The notes: generated by a model not told the origin, from the sequence alone. A stretch of DNA of 64,000 nt from Moanibacter sp965226025 (GCA_965226025.1 CBDDCD010000003.1:496001-560000); one strand, 5' to 3'; shown: positions 24,814-34,779, counted from the stretch's first letter. A program made the numbers and translations.

Positions 24814-25981
24814 GCCGAATTCCTTGGATAGGATCCTCGATCGGATCGAGGAATTGGATGTGGCGAATCTCTCTATTCTCGTGCAGAGACTGGCGCGCGA
24901 GAGGAGGCTACTCGAAACCATCCTCGATACGATCCGGGAAGGGATTCTAATCATTGACGGAGAGGGAAACATCGAACACGGAAACGAGGCGGCGGGCCGG
25001 ATGATAGGTTTTGACCACAAGGATCTGGGACGAAACGCACTGTGGAAACTGATACCGGATCTGGCTCGTACGCTCGAATTGAGTATCGAAGGTGAGTACT
25101 CGGAGATCTCCGTCGTCTCAAGGGAAGTTCAGCTCACCTACCCGGAAGACCGTTATCTTCGCGTTTACCTGATTCCTTTCAGCGACAGTGATTCTAATCT
25201 GCCTGATGGTAATCGTTACGCAGTAGTCCTCTCCGATATTACGGAAGAGAAAATTACGGTTCGTGAGATGATTGAAGATGAAAAGATCTCATCCATTCTC
25301 ACGTTGGCTGCCGGTGTCGCTCACGAATTGGGAAATCCCCTCAATTCGTTGACCATACACCTGCAGCTAATCAAGCGGCAGCTTGAGAAGAGCGACGCCA
25401 GAGCAGAATTCGAAACGGTGGATTCAAGCCTCTCGGTGTGTACTCGAGAAGTTGAACGCCTGGACGGCATAATCCGGAACTTTCTAGGGGCGGTGCAGCC
25501 GAGTCAGCCGGACTTTCAGGATGTAGATCTCGTCTCCATAATGGGGGAGGTACTCGAGACCGTCGGCCAGGAACTGAACGATCACGGCGTAAAGGTTGAT
25601 ATCGAAGTCGGCCGGAACCCACCCCTCGTTGCGGCAGACCCGAATCAGATCGAACAGGTCTATTTCAATCTATTGAGGAATGCATCCGAGGCCATGGAGG
25701 GCGGAGGTACCATCAGAGTGCGCACCCGCTTCGATGACGAGTTTGTCTATCTCCAAATAGGTGATTCAGGGTCGGGTATCGAAGGACAGAATCTGAGCAA
25801 AATCTTCGAACCCTACTACACCACGAAAAAAGGGGGTCACGGTCTGGGAATGATGATCGTTCATAGAATCATGTCGGAACATGGTGGCCTGGTCGGCATT
25901 GACAGCCTCCATGGAACCGGCACGGTCGTCACACTCCAATTTCCTCAGAAGCACCGCCGTATTCGTCGCCTCGAAAGTTGA
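24800..25981 (+). CDS. NtrB-type cytoplasmic sensor histidine kinase (PAS-HisKA-HATPase)
   Basis: A 393-residue kinase without transmembrane segments. A PAS domain spans about residues 40-150 (ILDTIREGILIIDGEGNIEHGNEAA in outline). The H-box AGVAHELGNPLNSL puts the phospho-accepting His at 175. The ATPase domain has the N-box NLLRNASEAMEGGG, G1 GDSGSGIEG, F-box KIFEPYYTTKKGGHGLGM and G2. It should phosphorylate the NtrC-like regulator encoded next. The signal is unknown; the PAS domain points to an intracellular cue. Confidence 0.93.
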   Translation: MPLGKPNSLDRILDRIEELDVANLSILVQRLARERRLLETILDTIREGILIIDGEGNIEHGNEAAGRMIGFDHKDLGRNALWKLIPDLARTLELSIEGEYSEISVVSREVQLTYPEDRYLRVYLIPFSDSDSNLPDGNRYAVVLSDITEEKITVREMIEDEKISSILTLAAGVAHELGNPLNSLTIHLQLIKRQLEKSDARAEFETVDSSLSVCTREVERLDGIIRNFLGAVQPSQPDFQDVDLVSIMGEVLETVGQELNDHGVKVDIEVGRNPPLVAADPNQIEQVYFNLLRNASEAMEGGGTIRVRTRFDDEFVYLQIGDSGSGIEGQNLSKIFEPYYTTKKGGHGLGMMIVHRIMSEHGGLVGIDSLHGTGTVVTLQFPQKHRRIRRLES

Positions 25982-26121
25982 TTAGCTTGGAATTCAGTTG
26001 AGATTACCATGCTGGGTGAGTCAAAGTGGCACCACCCGGCCGGAAAATCTATCCAAAATTCCAGACTTTGGAATTTCGCTTGTCGAGTGTGACATAATTT
26101 CCCATTATTTCGGATTCAGAT
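25982..26121 (+). promoter_or_regulatory. Spacer with a palindrome upstream of the response regulator
   Basis: The 140 bases between kinase and regulator contain the inverted repeat AAATTCCA-(5)-TGGAATTT near 26055-26075, a candidate operator or small hairpin. TGGCAC at 26027-26032 resembles the -24 half of a sigma54 promoter but lacks a GC at the right spacing, so I do not call a sigma54 site. Confidence 0.3.
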
Positions 26122-27483
26122 ATGCCGGCCACGATCCTTATCGTTGACGACGAAAAGCACACTCGCGAAGGGCTGAAGCAGGCCCTGATGGACCCGTACG
26201 ATGTCTACTTGGCTGAGAGCGCCGATGAGGCCTTTAATCTGTTTGATTCAGAGGAATTTGATGTCGTCTTGACGGACTTGAAAATGTCGGGAAAGAGTGG
26301 CCTGAGCGTGATCGACAGGGCCATCAAACTTCCCCACAAGCCGGTTGCGATCATGATGACGGCCTACGGGACGGTTGAGTCCGCGGTCGAGGCGATGCGT
26401 CGCGGGGCCCACGACTTCTTGACCAAACCGGTCAATCTCGAGCAGCTGGAAATTGTCATCAAGCGCGCCCTGAAATCCCGGAATCTGGAAGTTGAGAACC
26501 GAAACCTCCATGAGCGACTGGACAGCAGATTCAGCTACCAAGGAATCATTGGCAATTCTCTCGCCCTAAAGGAAGTGATGGAAAAGATGAAGCTGGTTGC
26601 TCGATCGAAGGCGACAGTTCTCTTGTACGGGGATACGGGCACCGGGAAGAACCTATTTGCACAGGCAATTCATCAGAACAGCGATCGGGCCCGCAATCCC
26701 TTCGTCACCGTGCATTGTGCGGCGCTGCCCTCGAACCTGCTGGAAAGCGAACTTTTCGGGCACGAAAAGGGCGCCTTTACCGGCGCCGGTGAACGGAGAA
26801 TAGGTCGATTCGAAGCAGCCGAAGGCGGTACCCTCTTCGTCGACGAGGTTGGAGAGATCGATGCCTCTACCCAGGTCAAGTTGCTCCGTTTTCTTGAATT
26901 ACGCACGTTTGAAAGATTAGGTAGTATCAAGCCCATAAAGGTCGATGTGAGATTGATTGTGGCAACCAATCAGAAGCTCGAAGATCTGGTCCAAAAAGGT
27001 CGATTCAGAGAGGATCTGTATTATCGGCTCAATGTTATACCGATTGAGCTGCCGCCGTTGCGAAAACGGAAGGATGATATCCCGATCCTGATCAATCACT
27101 ATCTGGAATATTACACGAAAGAGAACGGAACTGACCGGGTGGAGTTGGAACCCTCGGCAATGAAGGCTCTGCAAGAATATCGTTGGCCCGGCAATGTGCG
27201 GGAGCTGAGCAATCTGGCCGAGAATATTGTTGTGCTGAAGCGGGGCGGCCGGATCAGCGAATATGACCTCCCGGCGCATCTCGTGATGGAGGCCACCTCG
27301 GGGTCGGGCGAAAGCCCTCTCGATCAACCCTTTTCGGTTGAGGAAAATGAAAAGCGTCTAGTCCGGAACGCCCTGGTCAGGGCTAATGGAAACCGGACCC
27401 GGGCGGCGGAGCTACTGGGAATAAGCCGAAGGACATTGCACCGAAAACTGAAGCAGTGGCCGGATCTGATCGTGCATGTTTGA
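26122..27483 (+). CDS. NtrC-family sigma54-dependent response regulator
   Basis: A 453-residue enhancer-binding protein. Receiver domain with phospho-acceptor Asp at 52 (VLTDLKMSG) and Lys in TKPV near 102; AAA+ domain with Walker A GDTGTGKN at 170-177 (more often GESGTGKE), the sigma54-contact loop GAFTGA at 217-222, and Walker B LFVDEVGEID; a Fis-type helix-turn-helix at the end (RTRAAELLGISRRTLHRKL). Phosphorylation should trigger ring assembly and open-complex formation at sigma54 promoters. Partner kinase lies immediately upstream; the interrupted glycosyltransferase gene follows 49 bases later. Confidence 0.95.
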   Translation: MPATILIVDDEKHTREGLKQALMDPYDVYLAESADEAFNLFDSEEFDVVLTDLKMSGKSGLSVIDRAIKLPHKPVAIMMTAYGTVESAVEAMRRGAHDFLTKPVNLEQLEIVIKRALKSRNLEVENRNLHERLDSRFSYQGIIGNSLALKEVMEKMKLVARSKATVLLYGDTGTGKNLFAQAIHQNSDRARNPFVTVHCAALPSNLLESELFGHEKGAFTGAGERRIGRFEAAEGGTLFVDEVGEIDASTQVKLLRFLELRTFERLGSIKPIKVDVRLIVATNQKLEDLVQKGRFREDLYYRLNVIPIELPPLRKRKDDIPILINHYLEYYTKENGTDRVELEPSAMKALQEYRWPGNVRELSNLAENIVVLKRGGRISEYDLPAHLVMEATSGSGESPLDQPFSVEENEKRLVRNALVRANGNRTRAAELLGISRRTLHRKLKQWPDLIVHV

Positions 27484-27532
27484 TCGCTCCGGAGGCGTAT
27501 TGATTTACGAATTCGAGAACTAAGGTTCGAGG

Positions 27533-27651
27533 ATGATTACATTTAGCTTTCAGCGACTGGTTCATTGGCTCGATGTTGGAGGGGGGCGGAAGGTCCTTGC
27601 GGTATTAGCCATGGTAGTGTTCGTCCTGCTTTTTTCCGCCTACCATAGCTA
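27533..27651 (+). pseudogene. 5' fragment of an IS-interrupted membrane glycosyltransferase-like gene
   Basis: The ATG at 27533, preceded by GAGG, opens a frame of 39 complete codons ending within the target duplication. It encodes a cytoplasmic start (MITFSFQRLVHWLDVGGG) and one transmembrane helix (VLAVLAMVVFVLLFSAY). When the IS and one copy of TAGCTA are removed, the frame runs on without a stop into the 3' fragment (29476-31182), restoring one gene of 608 codons. I see this directly in the sequence. Confidence 0.85.
27646..27651 (+). repeat. Left target-site duplication of the IS
   Basis: TAGCTA, immediately outside the left inverted repeat and identical to 29469-29474. The duplicated target is itself palindromic. 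Confidence 0.85.
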
Positions 27652-27849
27652 GAGGCTGTCCCAAATCCGAGAGGATTTGGGTGGAAGCCTGATACCGATA
27701 TCAATCTTCGTCACGTTATGTAGACCACGACATGCCTTCCGTCCTCGGTAGCTTACCTTTTATCCGTTATGCACCTTTCCAGCACCCTTCCTCTCGCTTT
27801 GAGTCGATAGTTCTCCCAAGGAAGCGCCTCTGACTCGATTCTCGGATCC

Positions 27850-29328
27850 CTATGCCGCCTGCGTTGCCTCTTTCTCATGTTCTTGCGCAAGTCTCTGCGC
27901 GATTTTCCATAGATTGTGGGACAGAACCGACCAGGCCACGCTAAGGTTACGGTTGTCAAAGCCTTTGCTGCGTATCTTGCCCCCGTGCCATCGGTTCTTG
28001 AGCACTCCGATCCGGCCTTCGGTGCTCCCTCGTCGTCGCTGCAACCGGACAAAGCGCGGCTCCTCCATCCGCTCCTTGAGCTCTTGTGGATTGCGGGGCG
28101 TAAGGGCGTCAAAAATCCCCTCTGCCTGGAGCCGCTTGCTGGCCGCCTTCGAGGCATAGCCCCGATCCCCACTGATCGCTTCGATCTTCTCCTCTAAAGC
28201 GAAGCCCTTTTGCCTCTCCAGACTTTCCCAAAGCTGCTTCAATTCGCTCGGGGCCTGCCCCCCATACAGTTTCCAGTCCAACAGATATCCCTCTGCGCTC
28301 TCGCATAAATAAAGGGTGTTGCCAAACTCCACCTCCCGATCTGCCTTGCCTCGCACGATGACGTCAATCTCAGGTTCGTAGGCGCTCAGGATCTTCTCCT
28401 CATTCTTCACCTGCCGCCCCCCTATGATCCGTTCGTGCGCCTGTTTCATGACCTGCGGTATCTGCTCTAACATACCATCCATTCGCTCGATGATTCGGCT
28501 CGCCTTCTTCTCGGTGTAATCGCTTTGCATCCACATAGCTTCCAATAAGTCACGGTGGCGAAGGGCATGGCCCTCAATCTTCTTGAGCAATAGCTTCATC
28601 CGCCGCAGGATCCCTTTACGCGCTTTGCCCGCCTCCCGGCGCCGACGCGCATGCGTCATCTCCAGGCACCGTTTGTTCATCTCCCGAGCCAATCCCTTTG
28701 CTCCCTGGGGCATGCGCTGTTTCATTCCCGCCTGCCGGATCAGACTGATCGCCTTGAGCAGCGTTGCTCCCACATCCTTGAGCAAGACCCAGTCCACGGG
28801 CCAGTGGATGTTCGCTTCCAGGCAAGTGGCGTCGATCAGGCATTCCCTCGTATCGATCGGCTTCTCTAATCCTGCCTCACCACAATGTTCAGCATTGCCC
28901 ACCACCTCGGTCATCCTTGCATGCAGCTGTCTCAGATACGCTTCGTCGAAGAATTTCGAATCCCGTTCCAGACTGCTCTTCGATATTTTCCGGATCCCGT
29001 CTACCTCACGCACCCGGCAAAAATTAGCCAGAAGCTCACTGCGTGCCAACTCCTGCGACAGACAACGAAAGGATATCCCTCCGAGTAAATGACGCACCAC
29101 CTCCACCCGCAGCGCTTTTATCGCTCTTAGAGCGCGTCGCTCCCGATCCTTCCCTCCCGCTTCATCCCATCCTTCCAAGGCTTTTACGATCGCCTCCCTT
29201 TCCAGCGAGGAGTCGATCAAAACCCGGTCAATCCGCTCCATTGTTTCCAGAAACACGGTGTAGTCTTTGCATCGAATGACTGGAGTTAGGGCTGGACGCA
29301 GGAAGCTTTGTACGGCAATATTTTTCAT
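27850..29328 (-). CDS. DDE transposase of the IS element
   Basis: A 492-residue transposase, apparently intact. The catalytic acids can be placed at Asp in CLIDATCLEANI, Asp in AISGDRGYAS, and Glu in RRGSTEGRIGVLKNRW, the usual D-D-E spacing with a long helical insertion between the first and second Asp rich in Arg/Lys. The N-terminal part (GISFRCLSQELARSE) is the helical DNA-binding region. It should cut and join the element's inverted repeats. Intact frame, ends and target duplication suggest recent activity. Confidence 0.9.
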   Translation of the reverse strand: MKNIAVQSFLRPALTPVIRCKDYTVFLETMERIDRVLIDSSLEREAIVKALEGWDEAGGKDRERRALRAIKALRVEVVRHLLGGISFRCLSQELARSELLANFCRVREVDGIRKISKSSLERDSKFFDEAYLRQLHARMTEVVGNAEHCGEAGLEKPIDTRECLIDATCLEANIHWPVDWVLLKDVGATLLKAISLIRQAGMKQRMPQGAKGLAREMNKRCLEMTHARRRREAGKARKGILRRMKLLLKKIEGHALRHRDLLEAMWMQSDYTEKKASRIIERMDGMLEQIPQVMKQAHERIIGGRQVKNEEKILSAYEPEIDVIVRGKADREVEFGNTLYLCESAEGYLLDWKLYGGQAPSELKQLWESLERQKGFALEEKIEAISGDRGYASKAASKRLQAEGIFDALTPRNPQELKERMEEPRFVRLQRRRGSTEGRIGVLKNRWHGGKIRSKGFDNRNLSVAWSVLSHNLWKIAQRLAQEHEKEATQAA

Positions 29329-29379
29329 GAGAAGGGCGTGCTTTGTATTTGACTAACGCAAGCATAAGCGCCCTTTTTC

Positions 29380-29420
29380 GCCGGATCGAGCTTTTTGCAG
29401 CTCTATCCGGCCTTTTTTTT
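29380..29420 (+). terminator. Hairpin with T-tract inside the right end of the IS
   Basis: GCCGGATCGAGCT (29380-29392) pairs with AGCTCTATCCGGC (29399-29411) with one mismatch, followed by CTTTTTTTT on the + strand. It has the form of an intrinsic terminator for rightward transcription and would stop transcripts from the two-component/glycosyltransferase side, giving polarity on the polysaccharide genes downstream. Confidence 0.7.
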
Positions 29421-29468
29421 GCCCATAACTCATTAAAAATCAATTGTTTCCACCACTGGGACGGGCTC

Positions 29469-29474
29469 TAGCTA
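29469..29474 (+). repeat. Right target-site duplication of the IS
   Basis: TAGCTA, adjoining the right inverted repeat and matching 27646-27651. Confidence 0.85.
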
Positions 29475-29475
29475 C

Positions 29476-31182
29476 AAGCGATTCGCCGGTCCGGCCTCCG
29501 AATATGTAATCGAGGAGGCGTTAGTAGGAAAACACCTGGCGGCGGGGGGTGGTTTCTCAACGTCGGTGATTTTTCCCCAGACCGTCTCACTTCTGGAAGA
29601 ACGACATGGGTTCAGATTCGACGCCGACGAATTGGTGCCCGACCTTTATCACGCGCCGCTCTACCCCATTGCGATCGCGGTCGGATTGCTGCTGATTCCG
29701 GAGACTCTCGAGGTGGGACTCTGGAAGGACGCCATCTTCGTAGGTGACGTCAAACCGACGGGATTCAATGCCGACTACTTACTGTTGATTGTGAACCTGA
29801 TCTTTTTCTGGCTCGGCTGTTTTCTGGTTTACGTCCTAGGCAAGCGCCTTTTCTCACCGAGAGTTGGATTGGTCTCCCTATTCGGAGTATTTCTCTCGGT
29901 CGGCATTTGGGATCAAGTGTTGGCTATCAGTGGGATGTCGATCCTGCTCTTTCTGGTAGTAGGCCTTTTCCTTCTCTGGGAGCATCTCGAGAGGATAAGG
30001 ATTTCGATTGATGATTCACCCAAATCCCTACAGGCAATGGTGTTTAGCACTGGCGTAGGATTGGTGGCGGGATTGCTCTTTCTGACGGAATACACGGCAT
30101 GTATCGTGTTCCTCGTTTACGTCGGTTACACCCTGTTGCACTTTCGAAGAACGGCCCTTCTTGTATATCTTCTGCCGGCTATTGTTGGATTCCTCCTCGC
30201 TGCCTCTCCATGGATTGTACGAAACATCTACTGGACCGGCCATCCTGTGGGACTGGCTGGGCAAAACATGGCATTGAGAGTAGGAGACACGACTGCGGAG
30301 CCGGCTACGTTTAGGAAGGCGATGGACTCTTCCGGACCTGTAGTCAGCCTCCGAAAAATTGGCAACAAGGGGTTCAAGGGAATTGAGGACAATCTCAAAG
30401 AGTATGTCTGGTCGGGGGGCGCCTATTTTTTCACAACCTTTTTTCTCACTGGCTGCCTCTATCGTTTTCGTAATCCAGCGACGAATTCCACGCGATGGTG
30501 CGCCGTCGTTGTCATAATGGCCCTTATTCTCTTCCAGCCTTTCTTCAGCAGCGGAGAATCGGAACGATTGCCCGCGTTCTACTTCTCGCCTCTGATTATC
30601 ATCTTTGGTACCGGGTTCTTTTTTGTTATGCTCGAGAGTACAGGCCGGAGGACCATGTGGCCAGTTATCGTCGCTTGCCTCATTTTGCTCATACTGCATA
30701 GCTTTCCGCTGGCCCACAATCTGCTGGAGCCCAGGCGAGTGCACTTCACCTACCCGCCATATGTCCCTTCCATATTGGTCAAGACTCGCACGCTTCTGAC
30801 TGACAACTTTGAGGAAGGGTTTGGGATCATGTCTGATATTCCTGCCGGAACCTCCTGGTATTCGAAGCAGTCCGTATGGGCCCAACCGGAGGAGTATTCC
30901 GACTTTGTAAAGGTGTTGATCCGCCAGAATATGGGAGCCCTCTTTCTCTCACCCCAAATCTTGAACAAGCCCTATTTTACCAGCCTCCTGCGAGCGGACT
31001 TGGACATCGGGGTGAAATATCGGGAGACCCGATATTGGGGAGTCGTGTATGGAGGGCTGCAGGATCGCAGGATTCCGCGGTTTTTCCCACTTCAACAGGT
31101 AGAGCAATTGTCCGTAAACATGTATGTCCTTCTCAATCCGCTAGCCTGGAAGCCGAAGAAGGAACAAAAAGAGGAGACCTAA
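29476..31182 (+). pseudogene. 3' fragment of the IS-interrupted membrane glycosyltransferase-like gene
   Basis: The remaining 568 codons of the gene. About ten or more hydrophobic helices alternate with a soluble C-terminal part, the layout of GT39/ArnT-like (PMT) glycosyltransferases that use polyprenyl-phosphate sugars in the membrane. The region VGKHLAAGGGFST and LVPDLYHAPLYPIAIAV resembles the first periplasmic loop of that class, whose acidic residues are catalytic; I give that as inference. A GTG at 29566 could start a truncated 538-aa product lacking the first helix and most of this loop. Followed by the beta-barrel and Wzz-kinase genes, so a role in exopolysaccharide or glycan assembly is likely. 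Confidence 0.8.
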
Positions 31183-31237
31183 TTATGTTGTTGACCCTCA
31201 ATCGGAAAACTAAACAATCTCCCGAATTCGTAGCTTT

Positions 31238-32414
31238 ATGAAGAAAGTACTTCTGCCCCTCCTGCTTTCGCTCCTTCCGCTCTATGCTTGGGGAGTGTAT
31301 GCCCCGGTCCCTCCGAGAAATCTAGGAACAAACTTCACGGTCGATCTCAGTGTCGGTGGGCACTACGATTCCAACATCCTCGGGCTTCCCGATAATGAGA
31401 TAGATAGCACGGTATTCACCTTAGGCTCAGAATTCCGTTACCGGGCCAATCCTACACCCCAGAGTGTTGTATTCGGTTCCTACAGTTTGGACGCCTTCTT
31501 CTATTCCGACCGGCCTTCAGACGATACTCTTTTCAATCATGAAGTGAGCGGCAGGTACTCTCACCAGTTTTCGCCTGCCTTGGCCATGGATATTTCTGAT
31601 ACTTTTTCACTTATCGAAGATCCTGAATCTTTTCTCAATGGCCTTCTCCAGACCAACCAGTCCTTCAACCAGAATATTTTCAATTTCAGGTTTCGGGGAG
31701 ACGTCAATCAATCCATAACCTTCGGTTTCAAGGCCCGGCACACCAACTACTCCTACGATGACGGCTTCATAGCCACGACCCTTAACCGGGGCGACTTACT
31801 GGTCGGCGCCGAAGGGGGCTGGCGGTTCAGTCCGGATGCCTCGGCGGTCGGTGAGATTCGCTTTCAGGACGTAGGCTACGATACTGCCGGCGCCATCAAG
31901 GATAGTGACAGCATATTCTTTCTGGCCGGCGTGGACTACCAGCCCAGTCCGACTTGTCGTGCTGAGCGGGCGAGGGGGGTTGGAAGATCGTGATCGTGCG
32001 ATCGGTACAAGCAGCACGAACGGATATGCCGAATTCACGGTTCTGTATCGATATCTGACGGATTCTTTTCTCTCGGCAGGAGTTCTTTACGATACTCAGG
32101 AGACATCAAATCCGATCAATTTTTCGGATGAGGAAGTCCTCACTTTCTTTGCCAATGTGCAGTACGCCTTTTCGTCCAGTCTTATTATGTCGGGTTCGAT
32201 CTACTATGATGACGCTGAGCTTCAAGCACAGCTGGCGGCCGCGAACATTAAGGACAATACGCTCCGATTCGGCATCAGTCTGACTTGGCAGCCGACCCAG
32301 AATTGGTCGGTCATCTTCAGCTACGATCTGGACAGTACGGATTCGGACTCCTTCTTTCGGCGGGAGGATCGGTCGCGCGTCGGCATCGTCGGCCGTTACT
32401 CATTTGGTCTCTGA
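31238..32414 (+). pseudogene. Exopolysaccharide-type outer-membrane beta-barrel protein, frameshifted
   Basis: The gene begins with a signal peptide (MKKVLLPLLLSLLPLYAWG) and then a series of amphipathic strands typical of outer-membrane barrels found in exopolysaccharide loci (GGHYDSNILGLPDNE, EFRYRANPT, YSHQFSPALAMD). After about residue 238 (AGVDYQPSPT) the frame is lost and stops at 31993; the matching continuation (SGRGGLEDRDRAIGTSSTNG, ending VGRYSFGL) is in the +1 frame up to 32414. One inserted base (or two lost) between about 31948 and 31975 explains this. It may be a real lesion or an assembly error. Confidence 0.78.
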
Positions 32415-32449
32415 TCTGACCCGGGTATCCGGAAAGGAGTACCGGGCCA

Positions 32450-34624
32450 ATGGAGGAGACACCAAAGGGTCCGCTTGAGGGGGTTACCCTATCCGAGTTC
32501 CTGAGAATACTCCGAGGCCGCTGGGCTCTGATCTTCGTTGCGGTACTTCTGGCAGTTCTGGTCTCAGGCATCGCAACTTACTTTTCGCCGAAATGGTACA
32601 TGGCGGTGACCGGTATTCGGGTAGAAAAGCCCGTAGGGGAAGTCTCTGTATTTCAACACCAGGCGGCGGCCAGCTTCGATCCCTACTTTATTCAAGAGCA
32701 GTTTGAGATCATACAGAGCAAGAAGATCCTCAAAAAGGTAATTGAGGGTCTGCGACTGAGGGAGATCCTATCCGAGAAATTCGGCGGATATATTTCGGAG
32801 GAGGATACCTACCTGTACTTAGTTGGGAGGATGCTGGACGTCGAATCGAGGCCCGGCACCTCGCTGATCGACATCGGAGTCCTTGTGGAAGAAGATCCGG
32901 AGCTCGCTGCGGTGATCGCGAACCGGATCGCCGAAGTCTACGCCGCAGACCGCATCGCGTATGCGACATCGGGTTAGACCGAGGGCATAATACGGCTAAA
33001 GAAGGAGCTGCGAGAGCAAGAGAAGACCGTATCAGCGGTTCGAGACACGGTCGAGGATCTCAGGGAGGAGTTGAAGATCGCTGGAGTCGACATCGAGGCG
33101 GTGACGCAGCTCGACATCGAGAATCTTCGCCAACTGGAGCGAACTTATATCGCGGTCAAGGTCGATGCCATGGCTCGAAAGACAAGGTGGGAGCAATTCG
33201 AGGCGATTCCCGTTGAAGACCGACTCAAGCACGTCAATTCGGAGCTGATACCGGATCCAAATCTCCAGAATCTGGCGCAGGCCTATATGGTCGCCGAGCA
33301 GAACTACGCCAGCCTGAAGGGGCGTTTCGGCGAGGCGCATCCCGAATTGGTCGCGACCCGGGAGACTTTGAAGACGATTCGGTCACAGCTCAGGGATCTG
33401 CTCGATGGCTATGAGAAGTCCTTGGAAATTTCCTACATGGAGGCCAAGGCAAGGACCGAAGAGCTCCAAAGACAATTGGAGCTTGCCCGAGTGGATCAGA
33501 TTCTTGATGCCAAGATCATAATGCGGCCGTTTCAAGATGCCGTTCAGCGGTTCAGAGAGGAAAAGAACCTGTTAAAGACTTTTCGTATCACCCTGAGGCA
33601 GAGGGAGATCGATTTTCAGGTACCGAAGCGAACGATTGAAATTCTGAATGAGGCCGTTCCAGCGGTTCGGCCGGCAAAACCGAATTGGTTCATAAATATC
33701 GGGCTGGCTTTGCTCATGGGAATGGTGATCGGCCTGGGTTCCGCCTTCCTGCTTGAGTTCTTCGACACCAGCTTCCGCTCCGTTGACGACATGGAGAGAA
33801 AGCTAAAGTTGCCTATTCTGGGAGTGGTGACGAAGAACCTAGTCATGGTCGAAGAGGGGAACTACGGCAGTTTCGAGACGGAGCCGTTCAGGGTGATCCA
33901 GACGAATCTGGAGTTGGCTCGAGAGGATAGTCGGGGAAGCATACTCGCGTTCCAATCGGCCGGACCGGGTGAGGGCAAATCGACGACTCTGTACAACCTT
34001 GCCGCGGCCATGGCGATATCCGGCCAGAAGGTTCTCGTGATCGATTCCGATCTGCGCCGCCCCTCCCAGCATCGGCTATTCGAATCCTCGAAAAAGCCGG
34101 GCTTGATTGATTACCTGAGAGACAATGTCGCCGAATCGGAGCTGATTCGCACCACTCGTATTCCAAACCTCTTCCTTCTCTCAAGCGGCCAGGCCCCGCA
34201 TTTCTCTCTCAGCCTCCTCTACGGAAAGCAGCTCGGCCTCCTCTTGGACCGACTGCGCGAACAGTATGACAAGATCCTACTTGATTCTCCCCCAGTGATC
34301 GGTATCAGTGATGCTTCCGTGCTGGCAAGGAGAGCGGATGGGATCATATTTATTGTTCAGCACCGTCGCAATCCACAGGCCATGACGCTGCGAGCGAAGC
34401 AGATCATTGAGAACGTTGAGGGGCGGATCTTTGGTGTGGTCCTCAATCAGGTTCCAGATTCTGGTGACGAAGACTACAATTACTACACGAGCAATTATTA
34501 CTACTACAGCCAGGGTAGAGACGGGGATGAGGATTCATCGGATGACGATGACTTCGAGGACATCGACAACGACGTTGAGAGACTTCAGTTCCAGGAATCG
34601 GAACGTGAGAGCACCAAAGTATAG
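32450..34624 (+). pseudogene. Wzz/BY-kinase polysaccharide co-polymerase with an in-frame stop
   Basis: A chain-length determinant fused to a bacterial tyrosine kinase (Wzc-like). Wzz part with first membrane helix near residues 29-48, coiled-coil region, second helix (WFINIGLALLMGMVIGLGSAF, near residue 415), then the cytosolic kinase: Walker A GPGEGKST near 505, Walker A' VIDSDLRRP, Walker B KILLDSPP, and a C-terminal tyrosine cluster (YNYYTSNYYYY) that is the autophosphorylation site. Codon 176 is TAG (32975-32977); the same frame is open on both sides, so one base change (for example from CAG) explains it. TAG is an ordinary stop elsewhere here. A downstream ATG (33071) could give a 517-aa piece keeping the kinase and one helix. 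Confidence 0.85.
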
Positions 34625-34635
34625 CCTGAATCTGG

Positions 34636-34664
34636 TTGACAACGGAGTTTTCCATGGGAGATAG
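34636..34664 (+). promoter_or_regulatory. Probable promoter of tRNA-Gly
   Basis: A perfect TTGACA at 34636-34641, then 17 bases, then AGATAG at 34659-34664 as a weak -10. Transcription would start just before the tRNA (34679). The spacing is ideal; the -10 is the weak point. Confidence 0.45.
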
Positions 34665-34678
34665 GTAGAGGTTTCAAT

Positions 34679-34754
<76 letters not shown>

Positions 34755-34779
34755 ATTTGGGTGGGTCACTTAGAACTCC

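Larger units (their letters stand above)
27652..29468 (-). mobile_element. Insertion sequence, 1817 bp, DDE transposase
   Basis: A complete IS: imperfect terminal inverted repeats (left GAGGCTGTCCCA, right end read inward GAGCCCGTCCCA, 10 of 12 identical), flanked by the perfect 6-bp direct repeat TAGCTA. It carries one transposase gene on the minus strand. A 9-bp-arm hairpin (CCCAAATCC / GGATTTGGG, 27660-27681) lies just inside the left end, and a strong hairpin with T-tract near the right end. The about 200 bases between left end and transposase stop contain nothing else recognised. Family is probably IS5/IS1182-like by protein style and palindromic target; not certain. Confidence 0.88.

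Noticed and set aside
26027..26045. Possible sigma54 promoter TGGCAC before the NtrC-like gene
   Set aside because: The -12 GC is not at the required spacing and TTGC is absent.
32975..32977. TAG as a recoded sense codon
   Set aside because: TAG terminates several intact essential genes in this window, so a changed code is not supported.
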